DNA from: Hoeflea_A sp965249925
Lineage (GTDB): Bacteria > Pseudomonadota > Alphaproteobacteria > Rhizobiales > Rhizobiaceae
NCBI GenBank assembly: GCA_965249925.1
Contig: OZ252260.1
Span: forward strand, 7,192,001-7,256,000
Length of the DNA: 64,000 nt
Direction of reading: 5' to 3'
The translations under genes and the position numbers were made by a program. The notes below the pieces were generated by a model, which saw nothing but the letters and a program-made list of their open reading frames with translations, was not told where the DNA came from and searched no databases. Below are positions 16,413 through 23,316 of the stretch, piece after piece. How positions within the stretch are numbered: the stretch's first letter is position 1; every line of letters begins with the position of its first letter.

Positions 16413-17996
16413 CTACGCGGCGGGTCCGGGATCCAGGAAGATCTTGTGACGGGCCCGCACGACCGCATCGATATCGGCCGGAATGTAGGCGGGATGGTGG
16501 GTCGACAGAATACGGTTCTTTTCAGCGATAGCCGACGCGATAATGTCGGGCCGGCCTTTTTCAACCCATTCCTTGGGACTGGTTCGGTCGCCGATGCGCG
16601 GATAGATGTACTCCGTCTGCATCAGATCGAGTGTTTGCTTGTGCCCCAGATAATGGCCGGGCCCGTTCAGGCAGACATCGGCGATGGATTCCAGCGACAG
16701 CGCCTCCGCCGTTACCTCGATGCCGCGCACGCAACGCAGGCATTGTCCGAGCATGTCGTTGTCGATGATCAGGCTCTCCAGCGAAAAGCCAAGCAGCGAG
16801 GCATGCATGCCAGCTGCCTCATAAACCATGTTGAGCCCTGAGAGGCCGGCCATCACGTTGGTGATGCCCTTTTCGTAACCGGCCTGTACGTCCGGCATTT
16901 TTGAGTCGGCTATTCCTGCCGCCGCACCGCCAGGCAGGTTGTAGAAGTGGGACATCTGAGCGCAGGCCGCCGAAAGCAGCGACTGTTCGCCTGAGCCGCC
17001 GGACATCGCACCGGTGCGCAGATCCGATACGAACGGCCATGTGCCGAAGATCGCCGGATGCCCCGGCACGATGGCGTTGACATAGACCAGGCCCGCCAGC
17101 ACTTCGGCGACAGCCTGAACGATCGCGCCGGCGATGGCCGCCGGCGCCGTCGCACCCGCCTGCCCTGCGGACAAGAGCAGCACCGGCATGCCGCCGCGTA
17201 CGCATTTTTCCAGGACGTAACAGGCGTCCTCGGCAAATTTGAGGGGCGGCACGACAAAGCAGTTGGAATTGGACACGAAAGGCCGCTGCCGAAACGCCGC
17301 CTCGCCACCGGCAACCGTGTAAAGCAGGTCTAGGCAGTCATCCGCCGTCTCACCCAGCGTGATGCTGGTGCCGATGTGTTTGGTGGTGCCCTTCAGGGAG
17401 GCGTAAAGCGTGTTGATGTCCAGGTCCAAAGGCTCCGGCATGTCGCGGGCAACCAGCGGACGTTGGTAGAAATGCACATTGTCGAGCGTGTCGACGATAC
17501 GTGCCGCGTCGTAAAGATCGGCAAGTGTCGAATCGCGGTATTCGCGGTTTTCCACGTCGACCATGTGGACCGCCGCCCCGGCGGTGCCGAAATGCACCCG
17601 GTTGCCGGACAGCACCATGTCATGCACCGGATCGCGGCCGCACAGGGTCAGGTCCCGGCAGGCCCGGCGGACCGTCTCCGTTACCAACTGTCTTGGAAAA
17701 CGCAATCGCCCGTCCTCGCCATAGGTGGCGCCGACGGCGGTGCAGGCGGCAATGCAGCTGTCGATCGGCTGCCCCATGCCGACCTCCTCCAGCACCGTCA
17801 GTGCGGCTTCGTGGATCCGCTCCATATCGTGCTGTGACAGGGGCCGGTAGTGATCGGACGCCATGCCAGGCTTGACCGGACTGAGCGTCCGATCCGGCGG
17901 TGCCGCGCGCAGCGCGCGCCGGGCCTCCCGTCCGCCGGATCTGCGCTTGGCCGGTTCGGTACCGGGTACGGGTACCTCGTCCACCAGTCTCGACAT
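16413..17996 (-). CDS. MttB-like (trimethylamine methyltransferase family) protein, non-pyrrolysine
   Basis: A 527-residue protein started at 17996 (MSRLVDE) because GGAGGAG lies 8 nt upstream. After a basic, low-complexity N-terminus of about 45 residues, the MttB TIM-barrel domain is recognisable (SQHDMERIHEAALTVLEEVG; SGGSGEQSLLSAACAQMSHF; FYNLPGGAAAGIADSKMPD; GHYLGHKQTLDLMQTEYIYP). There is no in-frame amber codon, so it lacks pyrrolysine and belongs with glycine-betaine-type MtgB homologues. Those transfer a methyl group from a quaternary amine to a corrinoid protein, but no corrinoid protein gene is in the window. The adjacent DMGDH-like genes and shared operator suggest quaternary or tertiary amine demethylation. 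Confidence 0.85.
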   Translation of the reverse strand: MSRLVDEVPVPGTEPAKRRSGGREARRALRAAPPDRTLSPVKPGMASDHYRPLSQHDMERIHEAALTVLEEVGMGQPIDSCIAACTAVGATYGEDGRLRFPRQLVTETVRRACRDLTLCGRDPVHDMVLSGNRVHFGTAGAAVHMVDVENREYRDSTLADLYDAARIVDTLDNVHFYQRPLVARDMPEPLDLDINTLYASLKGTTKHIGTSITLGETADDCLDLLYTVAGGEAAFRQRPFVSNSNCFVVPPLKFAEDACYVLEKCVRGGMPVLLLSAGQAGATAPAAIAGAIVQAVAEVLAGLVYVNAIVPGHPAIFGTWPFVSDLRTGAMSGGSGEQSLLSAACAQMSHFYNLPGGAAAGIADSKMPDVQAGYEKGITNVMAGLSGLNMVYEAAGMHASLLGFSLESLIIDNDMLGQCLRCVRGIEVTAEALSLESIADVCLNGPGHYLGHKQTLDLMQTEYIYPRIGDRTSPKEWVEKGRPDIIASAIAEKNRILSTHHPAYIPADIDAVVRARHKIFLDPGPAA

Positions 17997-18055
17997 GGGC
18001 GTGCTCCTCCACTCCACCCGATAACGCGACCCTAAATCTCACGCCCGCAGCGGTT

Positions 18056-18082
18056 CGTGAAATTCTTGAAACAAATTTCACG
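18056..18082. promoter_or_regulatory. 27-bp inverted repeat, copy B of a shared operator
   Basis: Arms CGTGAAATT and AATTTCACG are perfectly complementary over 9 bp with a 9-bp spacer. It starts 59 nt upstream of the mttB-like ATG at 17996. It has the same design as copies A and C. Confidence 0.8.
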
Positions 18083-18209
18083 TATTTTCGATTTAGGCAA
18101 GCGAAATTGCGCAGGCTTGGTCCGGCGCCAACACCCTTTCCCGCACGGTACCACCCAATGGCGTGGTGCCCGCGGCCTTGCACACAGAGGTAGAGGTTCG
18201 TTTTCGAGG

Positions 18210-20645
18210 CTAAGCCCGCAATCGGGCATTCTGCGGATCGTAGAGGATTTCCGGCACGACGGTGGCGCGCCGACGTTCGCCCAGAATGTCGACCGACAGC
18301 GACCGGCCCTCTTCCGACAACTCGGTATCGACATAACCGAGCGCAATGGACTTCCCGGTTCGGTGGCCGTAACCACCTGATGTCACCAGCCCGACCGCCC
18401 GCTCACCATCGAAGATCGGGCTGCCATAGGGGGCTTCCGTCCCGTCGGCCGGGTCGAGAACCATCACGGTGAAGCGCTGCTTCACACCCTCCTGTTGCTG
18501 CTGGACAAGAGCTTCGCGGCCGATAAAGGCCGGTTTGTTGAGCCGCACGAAGCGATCCATGCCTGAGGTCAGCGGCGTGTACTCCGACGACAGGTCCTGT
18601 TTCCAGCCGCGATAGCCCTTTTCAAGCCGCATCGACTCCATCGCGTACATGCCGAAATGCCCAAGACCGTTTTCCTCACCGGCCGACAGCAGCCGATCGT
18701 AAACGGCACATAGCGTCTCCAGCGGCATATGCAGCTCGTAGCCCAGTTCGCCTACGAAATTGACCCGCAACACCTTGCCGCGCGCCATACCGATGGTGAT
18801 GTCGCCGGCTGTCAGCCACGGCCGCGCTTCGTTCGACAGGTCCTGTTCCGCGACAGTGGCCAGAATATCGCGTGACCTGGGCCCGGCCAGCACCAGCGTG
18901 CCGTAGCGTGCGGTGATGTCCTCCAGAACCACGGAACCGCCTTCCGGCAGATGCTGGCTTAGCCAGTCGCGATCGTGCCAGTAGCCGGCCGCCGGGCCGA
19001 TGAGCCAGAACCGATTCTCGGCAAACCGGGTGATGGTCAGTTCCGTCACGACGCGACCGCTGTCCGCACAGAAATAGGCCAGCGCCACGCGTCCGATCCG
19101 CGGCAAAGCGCCGGAGATCATGCCGTCGAGCCAATCCGCGGCGCCCTCACCTGAGAGCTCGAAGCGGGTGAATCCGGTCAGATCCAGCAGGCCGGCACCA
19201 TTGGTAACGGTTGCCACCTCGGCAGCGACCGCCTCGTCGAAGTGCGGACGCCCCCAGGTCAAGTCATCTTCCGGCCGATCGCCCTCACGGGCGTACCAAA
19301 GCGGTCGCTCCCAACCGCCGAACGCTCCGAACTGCGCGCCGCGCCCCGCCAGCCGGTCATAGAGCGGCGAGGCTTTGGCGGGCCGCCCGGCCGGCCAGAC
19401 CCGATGCGGTGGATGCATCGCATATTCGTTCTGGTAGATCTCGATCGCCTTTGCCGTGGCGTAGGTCTTTGTGGCGTAGTCGGTGAACCGGCGTGGATCC
19501 ATGAACCACAGGTCGAGCTCGGTTTCGCCTTCGGCGATCAACTCGGCGATCACCTTTCCGGCACCGCCCGCTTGGCATATGCCGAAGGTAAACACGCAGG
19601 CCTCGAGGAAATTGGTAAGACCAGGCGCCGGGCCGACCAGCGGCAGGCCGTCGGGCGCATAGGGAATCGGCCCGTTGATGACCCTTTGCACGCCGCCCTT
19701 GGCGAGAAGCGGAACGCGCTCGCAGGCCGCGTTGATGTACCACTCGAGACGTTCCAGATCGTCCGGATACAGCTGAAAGGCGAAATCTTCCGGCGTTCCC
19801 TCGTTGAGCCAGTGCGGCGTCGCCTGCCACTCATAGGGGCCGAGGATCAGACCGTTGCCCTCCTGGCGCAGATAGTAGCTGTCGTCGGGATCCCGCAGCA
19901 ACGGGATACTTGTGGTCAGTTCAGCCAGTTCGTCGATCGCCTCGGTTACCAGATACTGGTGGGACATGGTCACCATCGGCACGTCGCGCCCGACCATGCG
20001 GCCAATCTCGTCGGCGTAGTAACCTGCGGCGTTGACGACGATGTCGGCATGCACAGATCCCTTGTCGGTCGTCACGTCCCAGGTCCCGTCCTTACGCTGG
20101 GAAAGCCCGGTGACCTTGGTGAATCGCGCGATCGTGCAACCCTTTTGTCGCGCCCCCTTGGCGAATGCCTGGGTCAGCTGCGCCGGATCGATATCGCCAT
20201 CCTCGCTGTCCCACAAGCCGCCGTAAAGGTCATGGATCTTCAGCATAGGATAGTGCCGGTCACGCAACTCTTCGGCCGACAGGACCTCCATATCCATACC
20301 AGCGACATTTGCCATGGCCGCGACATGTTCGAACTCCTGCATCCGCTCTTTGGAGTGGGCCAGCCGCACCGACCCGGTCATATGCCGGTTGATCGGATAA
20401 TCGACCTCGTCGCCCAACCGGTTGTAGAGGCGCGAGCCGTAATTCTGCAGCTTCATCAGGTTGAGACTGCCGGTAAAATTCGGCGTGTTGCCGGCGGCAT
20501 GCCATGTCGAGCCCGAGGTCAGTTCGTTCTTTTCGATCAACAGGGCATCGGTGATCCCGGCGATGGCCAGGTGATACAGGCAACTCGCACCGACGGCGCC
20601 GCCGCCGATCACAACAACCCGGACATGGGATGGCAGGTCCGCCAT
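18210..20645 (-). CDS. GcvT-family FAD-dependent demethylase (dimethylglycine/sarcosine dehydrogenase-like), copy 2
   Basis: An 811-residue homologue of the protein at 9292-11763, started at 20645 (MADLPSHVRV) with GGGGAG upstream. The Rossmann motif is at about residues 9-25 (VVVIGGGAVGASCLYHLA). TSGSTWHAAGNT contains the predicted covalent-FAD histidine. The GcvT half begins near residue 430 and contains the conserved aminomethyltransferase blocks (GELGYELHMP and GLGHFGMYAMESMRLEKGYR). It follows the XRE-cupin regulator gene by 16 nt and is co-transcribed with it. The two copies differ clearly in sequence, so they probably act on different methylated amines or successive steps such as dimethylglycine and sarcosine. 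Confidence 0.88.
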   Translation of the reverse strand: MADLPSHVRVVVIGGGAVGASCLYHLAIAGITDALLIEKNELTSGSTWHAAGNTPNFTGSLNLMKLQNYGSRLYNRLGDEVDYPINRHMTGSVRLAHSKERMQEFEHVAAMANVAGMDMEVLSAEELRDRHYPMLKIHDLYGGLWDSEDGDIDPAQLTQAFAKGARQKGCTIARFTKVTGLSQRKDGTWDVTTDKGSVHADIVVNAAGYYADEIGRMVGRDVPMVTMSHQYLVTEAIDELAELTTSIPLLRDPDDSYYLRQEGNGLILGPYEWQATPHWLNEGTPEDFAFQLYPDDLERLEWYINAACERVPLLAKGGVQRVINGPIPYAPDGLPLVGPAPGLTNFLEACVFTFGICQAGGAGKVIAELIAEGETELDLWFMDPRRFTDYATKTYATAKAIEIYQNEYAMHPPHRVWPAGRPAKASPLYDRLAGRGAQFGAFGGWERPLWYAREGDRPEDDLTWGRPHFDEAVAAEVATVTNGAGLLDLTGFTRFELSGEGAADWLDGMISGALPRIGRVALAYFCADSGRVVTELTITRFAENRFWLIGPAAGYWHDRDWLSQHLPEGGSVVLEDITARYGTLVLAGPRSRDILATVAEQDLSNEARPWLTAGDITIGMARGKVLRVNFVGELGYELHMPLETLCAVYDRLLSAGEENGLGHFGMYAMESMRLEKGYRGWKQDLSSEYTPLTSGMDRFVRLNKPAFIGREALVQQQQEGVKQRFTVMVLDPADGTEAPYGSPIFDGERAVGLVTSGGYGHRTGKSIALGYVDTELSEEGRSLSVDILGERRRATVVPEILYDPQNARLRA

Positions 20646-20661
20646 GGTTTTCTCCCCGATT

Positions 20662-21261
20662 TCAGTAGATTGGTGGTGATACGACCCAGATCGCCACCGC
20701 CGGCTCTTCGTAGTTGTTGGCCCAGGAGAATGCTTCCTGTTTGAAGCGGAAACTGTCTCCGGCGCTGACCGTGAAACGCCGATCGCCGATGGTGATGTCG
20801 AGCTGCCCGGATACCAGAAAAGCGGTCTCTTCCGTTTCGCGCACAGTCGGTTCGGACAGCTGCGCACCCGGTGCGAAGACGCTGCGAATCACTTCGTAGG
20901 AGCCTCCGAGATCGGGAGACAGCAATTCTTCAACAAGGCCGTCGTCGGGTTCGCCGCTGCGCCTCCGCACGCCGGCCCGCGTGATGTAACCACGCTCTTC
21001 CTCAGACACGTCGGAAAGCAGCAGGAACCAGCTGACAGGAACCTCGAACAACGTCGCAACCTTGCGCAGTTCCTGGGTGGATAGCGCTGAGATACCCCGT
21101 TCGACCTGGCTGAGAAATCCGATGGAACGGCCGAGCCGGGCGGCCACTTCGGCCAGCGTCATACCCTTCGACTGGCGAATGGCACGCAGATCCCGGCCGA
21201 TATCGGCCGACACGTCTTCGTCATCGATTGGCGTTGTGCTGGCGGTACTGTCGGATGCCAT
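20662..21261 (-). CDS. XRE-family regulator with C-terminal cupin domain
   Basis: A 199-residue regulator. The N-terminal XRE helix-turn-helix spans about residues 20-75 (IGRDLRAIRQSKGMTLAEVA, then LGRSIGFLSQVERGISALST), and a small-molecule-binding cupin follows at about 120-199 (ETEETAFLVSGQLDITIGDR, then SAGDSFRFKQEAFSW). Such proteins (PuuR/SutR type) usually control catabolism of amines or amino acids and bind an effector in the cupin. It is the first gene of the operon with the copy-2 flavoprotein. A perfect 27-bp inverted repeat lies 67 nt upstream (21329-21355), and copies occur before mttB and the copy-1 flavoprotein. It is therefore the likely regulator of all three units. Confidence 0.88.
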   Translation of the reverse strand: MASDSTASTTPIDDEDVSADIGRDLRAIRQSKGMTLAEVAARLGRSIGFLSQVERGISALSTQELRKVATLFEVPVSWFLLLSDVSEEERGYITRAGVRRRSGEPDDGLVEELLSPDLGGSYEVIRSVFAPGAQLSEPTVRETEETAFLVSGQLDITIGDRRFTVSAGDSFRFKQEAFSWANNYEEPAVAIWVVSPPIY

Positions 21262-21328
21262 GGCGTCCCTGGATCGCGATCGACGGGCGGCCCGCCCGCG
21301 CTAACGGCGACGACCTTCCAATACCACT

Positions 21329-21355
21329 CGTGAAAAATCAACCGTTTTTTTCACG
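21329..21355. promoter_or_regulatory. 27-bp inverted repeat, copy C of a shared operator
   Basis: Arms CGTGAAAAA and TTTTTCACG are perfectly complementary over 9 bp with a 9-bp spacer. It starts 67 nt upstream of the XRE-cupin ATG at 21261. It has the same design as copies A and B and implies autoregulation. Confidence 0.8.
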
Positions 21356-21365
21356 GTCGACCGGT

Positions 21366-21839
21366 TTAGCTTCCGGATTTGTAATCCGGCTCACAGTTGC
21401 CGATCGCCTTGGCTGATCCGGCAAGCGAAAAGCTGGCTTCGGTCTGATCGGGAAACTGCACCACAACCATTTCGCCTTGCTTCAGCGCGTCGCGGGCCTC
21501 GATGAAATCCACCGCACAGGCCTGACAATCCGTATCGAGCACGCCGAGTTCGTCGACCTCCACATCGATCGTGGTCTTGCCGTCGAAGATCATCGTCACG
21601 GTCGAGTTGGGCGGCGGGGTCTGTCCATCGACGGAAAAACTGATCCCGGAAACCGGTTCGCCGCCGTCGGCCGTGCAGGTGACAAGGATCCGGTTGGTTG
21701 GACCGCTGGCAACCCATGCCTCGGTGATGCCTTTGGCGGATCTGGTGTTCCACTCGGATTCCGCGGCCAGGGCCTGCGTCACCGGTGCCAGAAGCGCAAG
21801 GGTCGCAAGGACGCGTATCGTCGAAATGCACGTTTTCAT
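21366..21839 (-). CDS. Small secreted protein of unknown function
   Basis: A 157-residue protein started at 21839 (MKTCISTIRV) with GAGGAA upstream. It has a typical Sec signal peptide (ATLALLAPVTQALA with cleavage near ALAAES), so it is periplasmic or secreted. The mature part is acidic and predicted beta-rich, with a CxxC pair (DTDCQACAVDF, about residues 113-123) and another Cys early on (TCTADGG). I recognise no family. It stands alone between the XRE operon and the RAM-domain gene. Confidence 0.65.
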   Translation of the reverse strand: MKTCISTIRVLATLALLAPVTQALAAESEWNTRSAKGITEAWVASGPTNRILVTCTADGGEPVSGISFSVDGQTPPPNSTVTMIFDGKTTIDVEVDELGVLDTDCQACAVDFIEARDALKQGEMVVVQFPDQTEASFSLAGSAKAIGNCEPDYKSGS

Positions 21840-21941
21840 GGAGAGTTCCTCGTTCAGATCGCCACTCAAGAAATGCGGTTAATCGATTCTAATGATTCAA
21901 ATCTCTGACTTGGCGGCAACGTCCTTGGCGGAGCCCGCAAC

Positions 21942-22181
21942 TCAGAAAGCCGTGAAGGTCATGGTCGTCAGGGACCGGACGATACCGGGGATGTTCAGGA
22001 CATTGTCGTGAATGTATTTGCCGATGTCCTGGTCCTTCGGCACATAGATTTTCATCAGCAGATCATATTCGCCCGATGTGGAATACAGTTCGGAATGGAT
22101 CTCGCGTTCAAACAACTCGTCCGCGACCGCATAAGCCTTTCCCGGCGCACACTGCAGTTGAACAAAAACACAGTTCATCAT
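21942..22181 (-). CDS. Stand-alone Lrp/AsnC ligand-binding (RAM) domain protein
   Basis: A 79-residue protein equivalent to the C-terminal RAM/AsnC_trans_reg domain of Lrp regulators, without a DNA-binding domain (VQLQCAPGKAYAVADELFER, then SGEYDLLMKIYVP and IPGIVRSLTTMTF). Stand-alone RAM proteins bind amino acids or modulate Lrp oligomers. Two adjacent ATGs are possible (22181 or 22178); GAGGATGG fits the second slightly better. It is divergent from the hydrolase gene at 22337. Confidence 0.8.
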   Translation of the reverse strand: MMNCVFVQLQCAPGKAYAVADELFEREIHSELYSTSGEYDLLMKIYVPKDQDIGKYIHDNVLNIPGIVRSLTTMTFTAF

Positions 22182-22336
22182 CCATCCTCGTCAATTGGCT
22201 GGCGAAGGCGCACCAACCTAGGCGTCTTCTATCACCCAAACACCGGCGCTGCAAAGCATGGCAACGGAACCCCCGAGCACTTGCCAGCCAAGCCGTTTTC
22301 GGCGCACTCTGCCCATTTAGTCGAATTGGGTAGCAG

Positions 22337-23167
22337 ATGATGTTCATGCAACAGATTACCGATTGGGACGATGCCTATGCCAACGGGATCCACATTGCCG
22401 GGGCGGATGAGTTCCCGCCCAAATGGGCGGCTCTCGCCATGGCGTTCCGGCGCGAGTTGCAGGCGGCCGGTCGTGCCCAGCTCGACATCCCCTATGGTCC
22501 GGGCGACCGTAACCGGATGGATCTGTTTCACCCGGAGGACTCGCGGCGTGGCCTGGTGGTCTTCATCCATGGCGGTTTCTGGAAGGCCTTCGACAAGTCT
22601 TCCTGGTCACATCTGGCCGGCGGGCCGCTGGCCTACGGGTTCAGCGTTGCCATGCCCTCCTACACGCTGTGTCCGGAGCTTCGCATTTCCGATATCACCG
22701 AGGAGATTGCCGCGGCGATCGCAGTCGCTGCAGAGCGCGTCGAAGGCTCACTGCGCATCAGCGGCCATTCGGCCGGTGGCCATCTCGCGACCCGCATGGT
22801 CTGTCGCAACACGCCGCTCGCTCCACAACTGGTCGAGCGGATCGACCGGATCGTGTCGATCAGCGGTCTGCACGATCTGCGGCCGCTGATCCGCACCGAA
22901 ATGAACGAAGTCCTGCGCATCGACCGGCCGGAGGCGCTGACCGAAAGCCCGGCACTGCTGGAGCCCGTCGGTGATACGCGGCTTGTCTGCTGGGCGGGAG
23001 CCGCCGAGCGCGCCGAGTTCCTGCGCCAAAACGCCCTGCTGGCAAGCGTTTGGAAAGGTCTGGGCGCTGCGACCGCCGCCGTTGAGGAACCTGATCGCCA
23101 TCATTTCGACGTCGTGGAGGGGCTCGCCGATCCGCAGCATCCGCTGACCGCTACGCTGTGTGCTTAG
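22337..23167 (+). CDS. Alpha/beta hydrolase, kynurenine formamidase-like
   Basis: A 276-residue alpha/beta hydrolase. The oxyanion HGG motif (VVFIHGGFWKAFDKSSWSHL, about residues 74-93) and nucleophile elbow (ISGHSAGGHLATRM, about 138-151) are the arrangement of BD-FAE/arylformamidase-like esterases. The catalytic His is probably in DRHHFDVVEGL near the C-terminus. Kynurenine formamidase would supply kynurenine and then anthranilate, which fits the 2-aminobenzoate-like operon at 4199-9037, but no kynA or kynU is present. Another carbamate/ester hydrolase is equally possible. The stop overlaps the convergent ccoS stop by a few bases. Confidence 0.75.
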   Translation: MMFMQQITDWDDAYANGIHIAGADEFPPKWAALAMAFRRELQAAGRAQLDIPYGPGDRNRMDLFHPEDSRRGLVVFIHGGFWKAFDKSSWSHLAGGPLAYGFSVAMPSYTLCPELRISDITEEIAAAIAVAAERVEGSLRISGHSAGGHLATRMVCRNTPLAPQLVERIDRIVSISGLHDLRPLIRTEMNEVLRIDRPEALTESPALLEPVGDTRLVCWAGAAERAEFLRQNALLASVWKGLGAATAAVEEPDRHHFDVVEGLADPQHPLTATLCA

Positions 23168-23316
23168 CGCGAGCCATCCTCGTCATCATCGAGGATCCGG
23201 TAGGCTGCGCCGTCGAGGTCTTCGTACTGACCGTTACGGATCGACCAGAGGAAGGCCAGCAGGCCAACGCCGCCGAGCAGCAACGCCACCGGTATCAGGT
23301 AGATCAAGTTGCTCAT
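23164..23316 (-). CDS. ccoS: cbb3-type cytochrome oxidase assembly protein CcoS
   Basis: A 50-residue protein with one N-terminal membrane helix (LIYLIPVALLLGGVGLLAFL) followed by the CcoS signature (WSIRNGQYEDLDGAAYRIL) and an acidic tail. CcoS is needed for cofactor insertion into cbb3 oxidase. The ATG overlaps the ccoI stop as ATGA at 23313-23316. It is the last gene of the ccoGHIS unit, and its 3' end overlaps the convergent hydrolase stop. Confidence 0.9.
   Translation of the reverse strand: MSNLIYLIPVALLLGGVGLLAFLWSIRNGQYEDLDGAAYRILDDDEDGSR

Noticed and set aside
19242..20744. 500-codon plus-strand open frame
   Set aside because: It is antisense to the copy-2 flavoprotein; same reasoning.
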